This document shows positions 7,711 through 17,199 of a stretch of DNA of 64,000 bases, piece by piece; the stretch's first letter is position 1, and each line of letters starts with the position of its first letter. The translations under genes and the position numbers were made by a program. This DNA is from Pseudomonadota bacterium (GTDB taxonomy: Bacteria > Pseudomonadota > Alphaproteobacteria > Rhodospirillales > Magnetospirillaceae), in the NCBI GenBank assembly GCA_021793155.1, contig JAJYTF010000019.1, positions 1 through 64,000 on the forward strand, written 5' to 3'. The notes beneath the pieces are model-generated. The model did not search any database, had not been told where the DNA came from, and was given only the letters and a program-made list of their open reading frames with translations.

Positions 7711-9252
7711 ATGACTGACTGGACGGCCGGATATGTCAGCGACATCGAATACCTCCCTGGCTTCTATCGGGAACAATGCCCCTCACATCTGGACCTGGCC
7801 TGCCTGATTTCAGGGATCGAGCCGCCAGACCGGAACGAAGATTTCACCTATTGCGAATTGGGCTGCGGTGTGGGCGTGACCAGCCTGGTGCTGGCGGCAG
7901 CAAACCCGACCGGCCGGTTCTTCGGTATCGACTTCAACCCCACGCATATCGCCCGCGGCCGCGCGCTCGGCGCCGAAGCTCGTCTCACCAATCTGGAACT
8001 GATCGAAGCATCCTTTGCCGAACTTTGCGAGCCTGACGGGCCGGATCTGCCGCAGTTCGACTACGTCACCATGCATGGCGTCTATTCCTGGATTTCCCAG
8101 GAAAACCGTCAAGCCATCCTCCGCTTCCTCGGCCGAAAGGTAAAGCCCGGCGGCCTCGTCTACGTCACCTATAACGCCATGCCCGGCTGGCTGAAGGGTG
8201 TGCCGCTGCAACGCCTGCTGTCCGATTATGCCCGGCTGCAACCCGGCCGTAGCGACCTTACGTTGCAGCGCGCCATCGGGTTCCTGCATGCGATGCAGGC
8301 CGCCGGCGCCCGGCATGTGATCGACGCCGACCTGGTCACCCGGTTGCAGCAGGATAGCGACCGCGGCCAAAGCGCTTATCTGGTACACGAATACCTGAAC
8401 GAACATTGGACGCCGCTCTATCATGCGGACGTGGCTCATGACATGGCCCAGGCAAAACTGGCCTTCGTCGGATCGGCGATGCTACTGGAGAACTATCCCG
8501 ACCTGACTTTGACGACCGAACAACGGCAACTGCTGGCAGGGATCCCACCCGGCTCGGTCCGCGAAACGTTCAAGGATTACTTCCTCGCCCGGTCGTTCCG
8601 CCAGGACATCTTCGTACGCGGCCCACGAGGGCTCAGCCGAATCCGGCAAGAGGAGCGGCTCCGCCAGCTGAGGCTTGCTCTGATCGCCGCGCCGGATGCG
8701 ATCCATTATGAAATCGCGGCCCCGATCGGCGGAGCGAAACTGGAACCTCGGCTTTACGCTCCCGTCTGCGAGGCATTGGCCGCCGAAAGCAGAACATTGG
8801 GAGAACTGGTGACATTGCCCGAACTGCTTGGCAAGCCCGCTGCCAATGCAGTGGAACTGACCGGAATGCTGGTAGGTTCGGGGCAGGCCTTGCCCGTATC
8901 GGCGGACGGCGGCGATGCGGCTGCCGCCGTGGCCTTCAATAAGGCCATGGCAACCCACTGTGCCCGAGAAAGATCAACCTCTACAGCCTTTGCCGCCGCC
9001 GCCGCCCACAGCGGCGTCCACGCAAATCTGTTCGAACTTCTGACTTATGCCGGCCTCGCCGCCGGTCTGCCGTTGGACAGCGGCGCCCTGGCCGCCGGAA
9101 TATGGAGCGATCTGTCGTCTCGGGGCGACAGCCTGCGCCGCGATGGCCAGCTGGTGGAAGGCGAACAGGTCAACATGGCCGTGCTGCGTGAAGAGACCGG
9201 CCGGGTCCTTGCCTCGGTTGTGCCGATGTGGCGCCGCATCGGCGTTCTGTAG
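7711..9252 (+). CDS. SAM-dependent methyltransferase with regulatory domain
   Basis: The 513-residue protein has an N-terminal class I methyltransferase domain. The SAM motif YCELGCGVGVTSLVLA lies at about 47-62, the acidic end of strand 2 is GIDFNP, and DYVTMHGVYSWI is motif IV-like. A middle segment at about residues 215-300 (LNEHWTPLYHADVAHDMAQA) matches the methyltransferase regulatory domain (PF10119 type), and a helical C-terminal region follows. Such proteins often sit in glycosylation or secondary-metabolite loci, but no partner is next to it here. The 177-base upstream gap is AT-rich with a TATAAT at 7621-7626 but no good -35 box. The methyl acceptor is unknown. Confidence 0.75.
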   Translation: MTDWTAGYVSDIEYLPGFYREQCPSHLDLACLISGIEPPDRNEDFTYCELGCGVGVTSLVLAAANPTGRFFGIDFNPTHIARGRALGAEARLTNLELIEASFAELCEPDGPDLPQFDYVTMHGVYSWISQENRQAILRFLGRKVKPGGLVYVTYNAMPGWLKGVPLQRLLSDYARLQPGRSDLTLQRAIGFLHAMQAAGARHVIDADLVTRLQQDSDRGQSAYLVHEYLNEHWTPLYHADVAHDMAQAKLAFVGSAMLLENYPDLTLTTEQRQLLAGIPPGSVRETFKDYFLARSFRQDIFVRGPRGLSRIRQEERLRQLRLALIAAPDAIHYEIAAPIGGAKLEPRLYAPVCEALAAESRTLGELVTLPELLGKPAANAVELTGMLVGSGQALPVSADGGDAAAAVAFNKAMATHCARERSTSTAFAAAAAHSGVHANLFELLTYAGLAAGLPLDSGALAAGIWSDLSSRGDSLRRDGQLVEGEQVNMAVLREETGRVLASVVPMWRRIGVL

Positions 9253-9256
9253 GTAA

Positions 9257-9970
9257 CTACTCTCTTCCCTCATGCAAGGAACGCAGGTGCGACAGTCCGA
9301 TCCCTTGAAGGTCGGAAAACACCGCCAGCGCGCCGCTGACATCGTCTGTATCGGTAAATGCACTGCGCACGGCGATCACCGGCACCCCGGCGGCGCAGGC
9401 GGCGCGCACCCCGTTGGCCGAATCCTCGATAGCGAGACAGGCCGTGGCGGGAATCCCCAACCGCTCGACCACCGCCAGATAGACCTGAGGGTCGGGCTTC
9501 TTGACCGGGGCGTCTTCGGCGCAGGCCAGGACTTCAAACCATCCGCGCCCCTCTCCCGCCGTGGCTCCATGCAGCAGGGCATCGACATTGGCTCGGCTGG
9601 TGGTGGTCGCCACCGACACCTTCAGACCCTCTGTACGAGCCTCGCCGATCAGTTCGGCGATGCCGTCGCGCAGAGGGACTGAACCGCCGGCGACGCTACC
9701 GGTGTAACGTTCCGTCTTCCGTCGGTGAAGGGCCGCCACAAGTTCGTCGAACTTATCGTCGATGCGGCCCGCATCGTAGCGGAGGGCGAAGGCGCGGATG
9801 CGCTCCTTGCCGCCAGCGACCCTGAGAAGCTCCTTGTAGAGCGGGCGGTCCCACGACCAGGGAAGATCGAACTCGGTGAACGCCCGGTTAAAAGCCAGGC
9901 GATGGGCCTCCTCGGTTTCCGCCAGAGTGCCGTCGACATCGAATATCAGGGCGGCAAGATGCGTGTTCAT
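9257..9970 (-). CDS. HAD-family sugar phosphatase, CbbY-like
   Basis: I start at the ATG at 9970, with AAAGGT upstream, which places the nucleophile motif FDVDGTLAET at residues 9-18. An upstream in-frame ATG at 10066 adds 32 residues that do not belong to the fold. SVATTTS is motif II, KKPDPQVY carries the motif III Lys, and CLAIEDSANGV is motif IV, all intact in 237 residues. The cap is the helical CbbY/beta-phosphoglucomutase type. CbbY enzymes hydrolyse xylulose-1,5-bisphosphate, an inhibitor of Rubisco. No Calvin-cycle gene is nearby, so the substrate remains open. Convergent with the methyltransferase, four bases apart. Confidence 0.8.
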   Translation of the reverse strand: MNTHLAALIFDVDGTLAETEEAHRLAFNRAFTEFDLPWSWDRPLYKELLRVAGGKERIRAFALRYDAGRIDDKFDELVAALHRRKTERYTGSVAGGSVPLRDGIAELIGEARTEGLKVSVATTTSRANVDALLHGATAGEGRGWFEVLACAEDAPVKKPDPQVYLAVVERLGIPATACLAIEDSANGVRAACAAGVPVIAVRSAFTDTDDVSGALAVFSDLQGIGLSHLRSLHEGRE

Positions 9971-10087
9971 ACGACCTTTGGTTCCTGGAGACGGTTTCGC
10001 TGTCATCCTCCCGGCACAGTAATTGAACGCGCGCGGCACGAAAACTGGCAAGATGCCATATTGCAACGCGCGGTTTGATCCAGGTTA

Positions 10088-11464
10088 GTGAGACTATCCC
10101 AGGCTTGCGCTGGAATTACCATCATGACAGCGCGAGAGACCTTCCCGCCGAGCCCATCGTCAGTGTCACGCTGCCGCCCGGACATTTCCACACGAACTCG
10201 ACGCGCGGTGTTCTTCCCGCGACTGCTCGACCGATTGATCCGGTGCGGCACCCTGACCTTCATCGACCCTCAGGGGCACTCACGGATATTTGCCGGCCCT
10301 TCGATCGACGGCATCGCGCCGGTGACGATCAGGCTTCGCGACGTCAGCCTGGATTGGCACTTGGCGCTGCGGCCGGCCATGGCGGTGGGCGAAGCCTACA
10401 TGGACGGCGATCTGACCGTCGAGCAAGGCAGTCTTTACGACTTTCTGGGGATGGCCGCCTACAACCTGTGCCGCCCCCACTGTCCGCCCGGCCAGCGACT
10501 AGCCAGCCGCGCCGCTACCCTGCTGCGGCGCCTGTATCAGTGGAACCCGGTCACCCGGGCCACGCAAAACGCCCGGCACCATTACGACCTTGCGGTGGAC
10601 TTCTACGACCTGTTCCTCGATGCCGACCGTCAATATTCCTGTGCCTATTACGCACATTCCGGGATGACGCTGGAAGAGGCGCAGGAGGCGAAAAAGCGCC
10701 ACATCGCCGCCAAGCTGCTGCTTGCACCCGGCCAACGGGTGCTGGATATCGGTTGCGGCTGGGGCGGGCTGGCGTTGGCCCTGGCGGCGGCGGCCGGCGT
10801 CGAAGTTCTCGGCATCACCCTGTCTCGCGAGCAGCTTGACGAGGCCAGACGACGCGCCGCGCTGAACGGCCTCGCCGACCGGGTCCGTTTCGAGCTTTGC
10901 GATTATCGCAATGTCAAGGGCGTCTTCGACCGCATTGTCTCGGTCGGCATGTTCGAACATGTGGGGATCGGGCATTATCGCGAGTTCTTCGCCGCCCTGC
11001 GCGAACACCTTGCCGATGGCGGCGTGGCGCTGCTGCATTCGATCGGCTCGGGCGACGGTCCCGGCGCCACCAATCCCTGGATCCGCAAATACATTTTTCC
11101 GGGCGGCCATATGCCTGCCTTGTCGGAAGTGCTTCCGGCGGTCGAGCACAGCGGGCTGCAGGTTACCGACATCGAGATCCTGAGGGAACATTACGCCGAT
11201 ACCCTGCGCGAATGGCGCCATCGTTTCCAGGTCAATCGCGACGAGGTGGCTCGGCTGTATGACGAGCGCTTCTGCCGGATGTGGGAATTCTATCTGGCCG
11301 GTTCCGAGGCAGCCTTCCGGCACCAGGGGCTGATGGTGTTCCAGATGCAGATGGCAAAAGGGAACGCCGGTATTCCTGCCACCCGCGACTACATGACAGC
11401 CTCGTCCGCGAAGGATACGCGGTGCGATCGCCCACCCGATGAGTCTGCAGACCGTTCTGGCTGA
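10088..11464 (+). CDS. Cyclopropane-fatty-acyl-phospholipid synthase family methyltransferase
   Basis: The protein (458 residues from the GTG at 10088; an ATG at 10124 is an alternative, and neither has a strong ribosome-binding site) has the helical lipid-binding N-terminal region of CFA synthases (VGEAYMDGDLTVE at about 100). The SAM motif VLDIGCGWGGLALALA is at about 218-233 and GITLSREQL follows. IVSVGMFEHVG and YIFPGGHMP are typical CFA-synthase motifs near the bicarbonate and substrate sites. It would methylenate unsaturated acyl chains of membrane phospholipids. The last 25 residues (SSAKDTRCDRPP...) are low in family character. Paralogues also methylate other lipids. Confidence 0.8.
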   Translation: MRLSQACAGITIMTARETFPPSPSSVSRCRPDISTRTRRAVFFPRLLDRLIRCGTLTFIDPQGHSRIFAGPSIDGIAPVTIRLRDVSLDWHLALRPAMAVGEAYMDGDLTVEQGSLYDFLGMAAYNLCRPHCPPGQRLASRAATLLRRLYQWNPVTRATQNARHHYDLAVDFYDLFLDADRQYSCAYYAHSGMTLEEAQEAKKRHIAAKLLLAPGQRVLDIGCGWGGLALALAAAAGVEVLGITLSREQLDEARRRAALNGLADRVRFELCDYRNVKGVFDRIVSVGMFEHVGIGHYREFFAALREHLADGGVALLHSIGSGDGPGATNPWIRKYIFPGGHMPALSEVLPAVEHSGLQVTDIEILREHYADTLREWRHRFQVNRDEVARLYDERFCRMWEFYLAGSEAAFRHQGLMVFQMQMAKGNAGIPATRDYMTASSAKDTRCDRPPDESADRSG

Positions 11465-11551
11465 TACACCGGCACGCGGCAGCGTCTCCATGGCCGTGCC
11501 AACATCTCATTCCGCCCGCTGACGCGGGCGAAAGGTCCGAGGAGAGACCAG

Positions 11552-11782
11552 ATGGACCAGGAACATTACGAGCGGCTGCTGAACCTGGCGGAACGCGCCG
11601 ATCTCTCGTCCGAGGAGCGCATGGAGTTCATCGAGCAGGCCGAGGCCCTGGCGGATACACCCGGTGGAGTGCACGCGGCGCTGCCGAAGCTGATCCACGC
11701 AGCCGCCCTGTTGCGCGACCGGGACACCGAGGTCGCGGTCTATGTGCGGGAGGCCATCCGCCTGTTGCGGCAGATGGAGTAG
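11552..11782 (+). CDS. Small helical protein of unknown function
   Basis: A 76-residue acidic, all-helical protein with GAGGAGA eight bases upstream of the ATG. The sequence has repeating Leu/Ala/Glu heptads (ERLLNLAERADLSSEERMEF, then LIHAAALLRDRDTEVAVYV) but no Cys, signal or membrane segment. I do not recognise a family. It lies between the CFA synthase gene and the promoter of the CO cluster and probably belongs to neither. Confidence 0.6.
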   Translation: MDQEHYERLLNLAERADLSSEERMEFIEQAEALADTPGGVHAALPKLIHAAALLRDRDTEVAVYVREAIRLLRQME

Positions 11783-11834
11783 CCTTGGCTTTTTGTCCCG
11801 CGCCGGGCGGGGCCATCCGGCGAGGGACTATGGC

Positions 11835-11907
11835 ACCACAATTCGATTAGTTGGCGGGCCGCCCGCCCCAGACGCTCAGGATCCAAGCGCCTGGGGCGGA
11901 CCACTAG
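11835..11907. repeat. Dispersed repeat, copy 1
   Basis: Seventy-three bases from ACCACAATTC to GGACCACTAG recur, with the same length and orientation, at 46587-46659 (about 80-85 percent identical by eye). The inner half can fold: GCCCCAGACGCT pairs with AGCGCCTGGGGC. This copy lacks the left hairpin arm present in copy 2. It ends 18 bases before the CooA operator of cooM. Confidence 0.65.
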
Positions 11908-11924
11908 GGGCAAATCACCTGCCC

Positions 11925-11940
11925 TGTCGGCCAAGTGACA
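11925..11940 (+). promoter_or_regulatory. CooA-binding site upstream of cooM
   Basis: TGTCGGCCAAGTGACA fits TGTCG-N6-TGACA exactly. This is the reverse complement of the known CooA operator TGTCA-N6-CGACA from R. rubrum. Its centre is 78 bases before the chosen cooM start, leaving room for a class II CRP-type promoter in which the site replaces the -35 box. A TTAGGC at 11961-11966 is a weak -10 candidate. CO-bound CooA encoded at 23582 would activate cooMKLXUH from here. Confidence 0.75.
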
Positions 11941-12010
11941 GACCGAACTGCGGCGCCGCGTTAGGCTGCATCCGGTTTCAGGCGATCGCGTGGCTCAAGC
12001 GGAGTCCGCC

Positions 12011-15000
12011 ATGAACGAATTTCCCGTATTGGCGTGGTGTGGAGCGATCCTGCTGCTGTCCGGTGAGCTGGCAGCCCTGGCCAGTGTGCGCACGGTGATG
12101 CGCGCCCTGGTCCTGTCCACAGTGGCCGAGTTGGGCTACGTGCTGATCGGGCTGGGGCTTCCCGGCGCTGCCGGGGAGACGGGCGCGGTCATGCATCTGG
12201 GCTATCAGGCGGTGATGCGGGGCCTTGTCTTCCTGTCGGCGGCATTGCTGATCCGGGACGCCGGCTCGCAGCGGCTCGACGCCCTTGCCGGCAGCGGCGA
12301 GCGGCGGACCTGGCTGGCGGTTCTTTTCGGCTTCTCCATGTTTTCGGTAATGGGCCTGTCGCCGTTCAAGGGCTCCTACACCAAGTTCCTGGTGCTGTAT
12401 GCCGCCGTCCAGCAGGGGCATTGGCTGTTGGCCGGAGTTGGCACCGTCGCCAGCATCATCGCCGCCGTCTATTACATGGTGATCATCCAGCGGGTGTGTC
12501 TCGAGCGGGCGAACACACGGCGCCGGCCCGGCCGCCCGGTGGCAACATCCTCTCACCTCGCCCTGGCCGTGCTGACGGTCGCCACCATTGCCCTGAGCCT
12601 GACGCCCCAGCCGTTCCAGCGGGCGGCCCAATGGGCGGCCGGCACACTGGGCGCATCCGGCCTGCCCGATTACGAGACTCCCTGGTCGCCGCTGGTGCTC
12701 CTGCCCTATGGCGGCGGCTTCGCCCTGTGGCTGGTCGGCCGCTGGCGTGCGGCTGCCCGGGACGGCCTGGCCCTGGTGCTGATCGCCGGCACCCTGGCGC
12801 TGGCCTGGAATGCCCGGGATGCGGACGCCCTGTCGTTGCTGTTTTCCCGCCTGTTCGCCACGGCCCTTGCCCTCGTGGTGCTCTATTCGCGCGGCTACAT
12901 GGCCGGGAACGCCTTTGCCGGGCGCTATTACTTCTTTCTGTTCGTGATGGCCGGATCGCTGCTGGGTGCCGTCACCACCCGTCATTTCGGCAGCTTCTAC
13001 GTCTTCTGGGAGCTGATGACCTGGAGTTCGTATTTCCTGGTCGTCCATGAACAGTCACCGGCGGCGCTCAAGGCCGGCCTCAAATATTTCCTGATGTGCA
13101 CCGCCGGCGCCTATGTGATGCATTTCGGCATCCTGGTCGCCCACGCTCAGATCGGGAGCTTCGACATGGCGTTGCTGGCCGCCCATGCCGACCAGCTTGC
13201 TCCGCGGGCCGCGGGCGCCATCCTGGCCGCCATGATGACCGGGATGGCGGTAAAGGCAGCATTGTTCCCTCTGCACGCTTGGCTGCCCGACGCCCATCCG
13301 GTGGCTCCATCCTCCATTTCGGCCCCGTTGTCAGGCATCCTTACCAAGGCCGGCATCTATGGCCTGGCCAAGCTGATGTTCGTACTGGTCGGTGCCGGAA
13401 CGCTGGCGCGGATCGCCCGGTTCGGCGATTTTTCCGCCTTCGGCCTGATGCTCAGCCTGTCGGGCGCCACCACCGTGGTCCTTGGCGAAGTGCTGGCGCT
13501 GAAGCAAACCGACGTCAAGCGGATGCTCGCCTATTCCACCCTAGCGCAGGTCGGCGAGATCGGCGCCGCCCTGGGCCTGGGCACCGGCTTGGGAGCGACG
13601 GCGGCGCTGCTGCTGACCGTCAACCATGCGGCCATGAAAAGCCTGGCCTTCCTGGCCGCCGGCGGCCTGATTTTCCGCCTGGGCGGCCGAAGCCTGGACG
13701 ATCTGAAGGGCATCGGCCGGGTGATGCCGGTGACCGCCGGCTGCCTGTCGGTGGCGGCGCTGGGCCTGATAGGCCTGCCGCCTTTCGCCGGATTCGTCAG
13801 CAAATTCCTCGTCATCGTCGCCTGCATCGATGCCGGGCGGTGGGAGCTGGCCGCGCTGCTGCTGGCCGGTGGCGTGGTGGCCGCCATCTATTACGCGCGG
13901 CTGGTGCGGCTGATGTACTTCCTCCCCTATGCCGGCCCGCAGTTGCAGGAGGCGCCGTTGCCGATGCTGCTGCCCTGCCTGCTGTTAGCCGCTGCGGTGC
14001 TGTTCAACGGCCTGTTGCCCGGCCCAAGCCTGCAGTTGGTCGCCCCCTCCGTGGCGGAGATGGTCGAGCGTGGCGGTATGGCCGCACCGGTCCTGCCGCC
14101 GTTACAGATGGCCTGGAGCGCCGCCGCCGCCTTTGCCGCACTGGGCGCGACCGCCGCATTTCTGCTGGGTCGCAAGCGGCCGTCCTTGGCCCTGCCGTTT
14201 GCCGTGGGGGCGGCGGCGGCTTCGGCCTGCGCGGTCGTCGCTGAGGCGGAAACCCTCGATCCCCTGGGATTCTGGTTCGCCCTGCTGGTGGCTGCGGTCG
14301 GCGCAGTCAACCTGCTGCATTCGATCGGCTATATGGCCGACCAGCGCGCCCGTGGCCGCTACGCCTTCCTGTTCCTGGCGATGATGGCCGGGCTGATGGG
14401 CATGGCCACCGCACCCGATCTGTTCAGCTTCTTCGCGTTCTGGGAGATAATGAGCAGCTGGAGTCTCTACTTCCTGATCATCCACCCGGAAAGCCGTGAA
14501 GCCCTGCGTGAAGGCTTCAAGTACTACCTGTTCAATATCGTCGGGGCGAGCCTGCTGTTCCTCGGCCTGGCCGGTCTTGGCTCGGTGTCGGGTCGCTGGG
14601 CCTTCGCCGGCCTTAAGGACGGGGTGGCCTTGGTACCGGTGCCGTTGCTGGCCACCGTGACGGCTTTGGTCCTTGCCGGCCTGCTGATGAAAGCTGCCGT
14701 GCTGCCGGCGCGCATCGACATCCAGATGCACCCGGCGACCGCGCCGACGCCGGTCAGCGGCTATATCTCGGCGGTTCTGCTGAAGGCCGGCCCCTGGGGC
14801 CTGCTGAAGTTCTTTGCCGCCCTGGGCGGCGGCGCCCTGTTCGCCCGCATGGGCCAGCAGGGCGACTTGAGCCTGCCGATGGATGCAGTGGCGATCATCG
14901 CCGCGGCGACGACGGTCTATGCCGGTGCCATGGCGGTGCTGCAAACCGGGATCAAGCGGCTGCTGATCTACAGCACGGTCAGCCAGCTCGCCTATGTGCT

Positions 15001-15793
15001 GCTGGGCGTGGCGCTAGGGACCGCCGCCGGGGTGGCCGGCGGGCTGTTCCACTTCATCAACCACATGCTGCTGAAAGACACACTGTTCCTGTCCGCCGGC
15101 TGCATCCTGGCCCAGGCCCACCTGGCCAGCCTCGACGATCTGGGCGGCTTGGGGCGGCGCATGCCGGTGACCTTCGGATTGATGCTGTTCTCCGGGCTGT
15201 CGCTGGCCGGAGTGCCGCCACTGAACGGTTTCACCTCGAAATGGCTGATCTATGTGGCGGCATTCCAGTCGGGCCATCCATTCCTTGGGCTGGCAGCCAT
15301 GCTTTCCAGCCTGTTCACCCTGGCGGCAGTGATGAAATTCGCCCACGCCGCCTTCCTCGGACAGCCTTCGGTGCTAAGCCAAACCCTGCGCGAGGCGCCG
15401 CGCAGCATGCGAGGCGCCATGGCCGCGCTGGCTGTCGGCAGCCTGGCCTTGAGCCTGCTGCCCGGCTTGGCGCTGGTCCCGATCGCCCGGCTGCAGCGGA
15501 GCTTGGGCTTGCCGGCAATCGAAGCAAGCTGGAGCGGGCCTCTGCCGGGCGCCGGAGGATGGCATCCGGCGGTACTCGCCGGCCTGCTGCTGGTTCTTGC
15601 TGCTCCCGGCCTGCTCTATCTGTGGGCCGGACGACGGCCGCCAAAGCGCACCGCCATCCACACCTGCGGCGTGGCCGATCTCGACCTGCGACGCACCCGC
15701 CTCCCGGGCTCGGCCCTTTATCCGGCACCGGCAATGTTCCTGCGCGCCCTGCTGGCGACGCGGCCCGGGGCGGAGGCCCCTCGTCATGACTGA
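12011..15793 (+). CDS. cooM: CO-induced hydrogenase membrane subunit CooM
   Basis: A 1260-residue, almost entirely transmembrane protein, close to the length of R. rubrum CooM. I prefer the ATG at 12011 (GGAG upstream) over a GTG at 11990. It is built from antiporter-like modules related to NuoL/M/N and Mrp. An N-terminal half-module has MSPFKG-type MGLSPFKGSYTKF. A full module has VFWELMTWSSYFLV and KAALFPLHAWLPDAHPVAPS, with the functional Lys and His. A second full module has FFAFWEIMSSWSLYFLII but carries KAAVLPARIDIQMHPATAP in place of PLHAWLPDAH. It would translocate H+ or Na+ driven by H2 evolution. First gene of the hydrogenase operon; it overlaps cooK by eight bases. Confidence 0.93.
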   Translation: MNEFPVLAWCGAILLLSGELAALASVRTVMRALVLSTVAELGYVLIGLGLPGAAGETGAVMHLGYQAVMRGLVFLSAALLIRDAGSQRLDALAGSGERRTWLAVLFGFSMFSVMGLSPFKGSYTKFLVLYAAVQQGHWLLAGVGTVASIIAAVYYMVIIQRVCLERANTRRRPGRPVATSSHLALAVLTVATIALSLTPQPFQRAAQWAAGTLGASGLPDYETPWSPLVLLPYGGGFALWLVGRWRAAARDGLALVLIAGTLALAWNARDADALSLLFSRLFATALALVVLYSRGYMAGNAFAGRYYFFLFVMAGSLLGAVTTRHFGSFYVFWELMTWSSYFLVVHEQSPAALKAGLKYFLMCTAGAYVMHFGILVAHAQIGSFDMALLAAHADQLAPRAAGAILAAMMTGMAVKAALFPLHAWLPDAHPVAPSSISAPLSGILTKAGIYGLAKLMFVLVGAGTLARIARFGDFSAFGLMLSLSGATTVVLGEVLALKQTDVKRMLAYSTLAQVGEIGAALGLGTGLGATAALLLTVNHAAMKSLAFLAAGGLIFRLGGRSLDDLKGIGRVMPVTAGCLSVAALGLIGLPPFAGFVSKFLVIVACIDAGRWELAALLLAGGVVAAIYYARLVRLMYFLPYAGPQLQEAPLPMLLPCLLLAAAVLFNGLLPGPSLQLVAPSVAEMVERGGMAAPVLPPLQMAWSAAAAFAALGATAAFLLGRKRPSLALPFAVGAAAASACAVVAEAETLDPLGFWFALLVAAVGAVNLLHSIGYMADQRARGRYAFLFLAMMAGLMGMATAPDLFSFFAFWEIMSSWSLYFLIIHPESREALREGFKYYLFNIVGASLLFLGLAGLGSVSGRWAFAGLKDGVALVPVPLLATVTALVLAGLLMKAAVLPARIDIQMHPATAPTPVSGYISAVLLKAGPWGLLKFFAALGGGALFARMGQQGDLSLPMDAVAIIAAATTVYAGAMAVLQTGIKRLLIYSTVSQLAYVLLGVALGTAAGVAGGLFHFINHMLLKDTLFLSAGCILAQAHLASLDDLGGLGRRMPVTFGLMLFSGLSLAGVPPLNGFTSKWLIYVAAFQSGHPFLGLAAMLSSLFTLAAVMKFAHAAFLGQPSVLSQTLREAPRSMRGAMAALAVGSLALSLLPGLALVPIARLQRSLGLPAIEASWSGPLPGAGGWHPAVLAGLLLVLAAPGLLYLWAGRRPPKRTAIHTCGVADLDLRRTRLPGSALYPAPAMFLRALLATRPGAEAPRHD

Positions 15794-16748
15794 AATGCCG
15801 CTCCCCTTCGCCGCAGTGTTGTTCCCCGGCGGCGTGTTCGCCCTGGTCCTGGGTCTTTGCCTCAAAGGGCTGGACCGGCGCATCGCGGCCCGCCTGCAGC
15901 GCCGGGTTGGACCACCGCTGGCGCAACCCTTCTTCGACCTGATCAAGCTGGCGCGCAAGGATAGTCTGGTGCCCAAAGCCGCCCCGCGGCTGCTGTTCCT
16001 GACGCTGCCGCTGGCCGGGACCAGCACCGCGGCGCTGGCCGTAGCGTTGCTGCCGATCGGTGGCGTCTACGCACCACCAGCGGCTTTGGGCGACTTGCTG
16101 GTGCTGCTGTACCTGCTGGCGGTGCCCGCCATCACTCTGATGCTGGCCGGGTCGGCCTCGGCGTCGCCGTTCGGCGCCATCGGGTTCTCGCGCGAGATGG
16201 CCATGGTCCTGGCCTATGAGGGCCCGCTGCTCATGGTAATCGCTGCGGTCGCGGTGTTCGTCGGACGGGCCGAGGGTCAGACGGTGACGTTTTCCCTGAC
16301 CGAGATCGTCGCCTGGCAACAGGCGCATGGCCCGCTGATCGGCGAGCCGGCACTGTGGCCGGCGCTGCTTGCCTACCTGGCCTTCTATCCGGCCAATCTG
16401 GGCATGGTGCCGTTCGACATTCCCGAGGCCGAGCCCGAGGTGCTGGATGGGCCGCTGCTGGAATATTCGGGACCGGCACTGGGATTGTTCGAGCTGATGT
16501 CGGCGACGAAGGCAGTGGTGGTGCTGGGACTCGGCATCGCGCTGTTCTGCCCGCTGGCGCCCGCCGATCCCGCTACCGCCCTGGTCATCCACTTGCTCAA
16601 ATATGCAGTGCTGACGGCGCTCGGCGTCTCGGTGGTGCGCACCGCCATGGGCCGGATGCGCATCGACCAGGCCTTTCGCTTCTTCCTGAAGGGACCGCTG
16701 TGGCTGGCATTGGCCAGCCTGCTGCTGGTTCTTGGGAGGATGGGATGA
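15786..16748 (+). CDS. cooK: CO-induced hydrogenase membrane subunit CooK (NuoH/HycD-like)
   Basis: The 320-residue membrane protein belongs to the complex I NuoH / energy-converting hydrogenase EchB family. It has about eight hydrophobic helices and the conserved quinone-chamber-like loops LQRRVGPPLAQPFFDLIKLARKD (about 40-60) and FDIPEAEPEVLDGPLLEYSG (about 218-237), rich in acidic residues. In group 4 hydrogenases this subunit joins the hydrophilic NiFe module to the ion-pumping module. The start ATG at 15786 lies inside the end of cooM. The stop overlaps the cooL start as ATGA, so translation is coupled. Confidence 0.92.
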   Translation: MTEMPLPFAAVLFPGGVFALVLGLCLKGLDRRIAARLQRRVGPPLAQPFFDLIKLARKDSLVPKAAPRLLFLTLPLAGTSTAALAVALLPIGGVYAPPAALGDLLVLLYLLAVPAITLMLAGSASASPFGAIGFSREMAMVLAYEGPLLMVIAAVAVFVGRAEGQTVTFSLTEIVAWQQAHGPLIGEPALWPALLAYLAFYPANLGMVPFDIPEAEPEVLDGPLLEYSGPALGLFELMSATKAVVVLGLGIALFCPLAPADPATALVIHLLKYAVLTALGVSVVRTAMGRMRIDQAFRFFLKGPLWLALASLLLVLGRMG

Positions 16749-17173
16749 CCCTCTTTGCCCATCTGGCAGGGCGTTCTCCCTGGCTGTACCGGATCAACGC
16801 CGGGTCGTGCAACGGCTGCGACGTGGAACTGGCGACGACCGCCTGCATCCCGCGCTATGACGTCGAACGGCTGGGCTGCCGCTATTGCGGCAGCCCGCGC
16901 CATGCGGACATCGTGCTGGTAACCGGCCCTCTGACCATACGGGTCAAGGACAAGGCGCTGCACCTGTGGGCCGAGGTTCCCGATCCCAAGGTGACGGTGG
17001 CGGTCGGCGTCTGCCCCATTTCCGGAGGTGTGTTCCGGGAAAGCTACGCCATCGCCGGCCCGCTGGACCGCTTCATCCCGGTGGATGTGAACGTTCCCGG
17101 CTGCCCACCGCGGCCACAGGCGATCATCGAGGGCATCGCCAAGGCCATCGAGATCTGGGCGCAACGACTTTAG
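16745..17173 (+). CDS. cooL: CO-induced hydrogenase small subunit CooL (NuoB-like)
   Basis: The 142-residue protein has the cluster-binding pattern of NuoB-type hydrogenase small subunits: NAGSCNGCDVEL (Cys 22 and 25), VGVCPISGG and VPGCPPRP, the four ligands of one proximal [4Fe-4S] cluster. It lacks the medial and distal cluster domain of ordinary hydrogenase small subunits, as expected for group 4 energy-converting enzymes. It pairs with CooH and passes electrons from CooX to the NiFe site. ATGA overlap with cooK. Confidence 0.93.
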   Translation: MTLFAHLAGRSPWLYRINAGSCNGCDVELATTACIPRYDVERLGCRYCGSPRHADIVLVTGPLTIRVKDKALHLWAEVPDPKVTVAVGVCPISGGVFRESYAIAGPLDRFIPVDVNVPGCPPRPQAIIEGIAKAIEIWAQRL

Positions 17174-17199
17174 AGCGAAATTGCCATAGGGGCCGCGTC

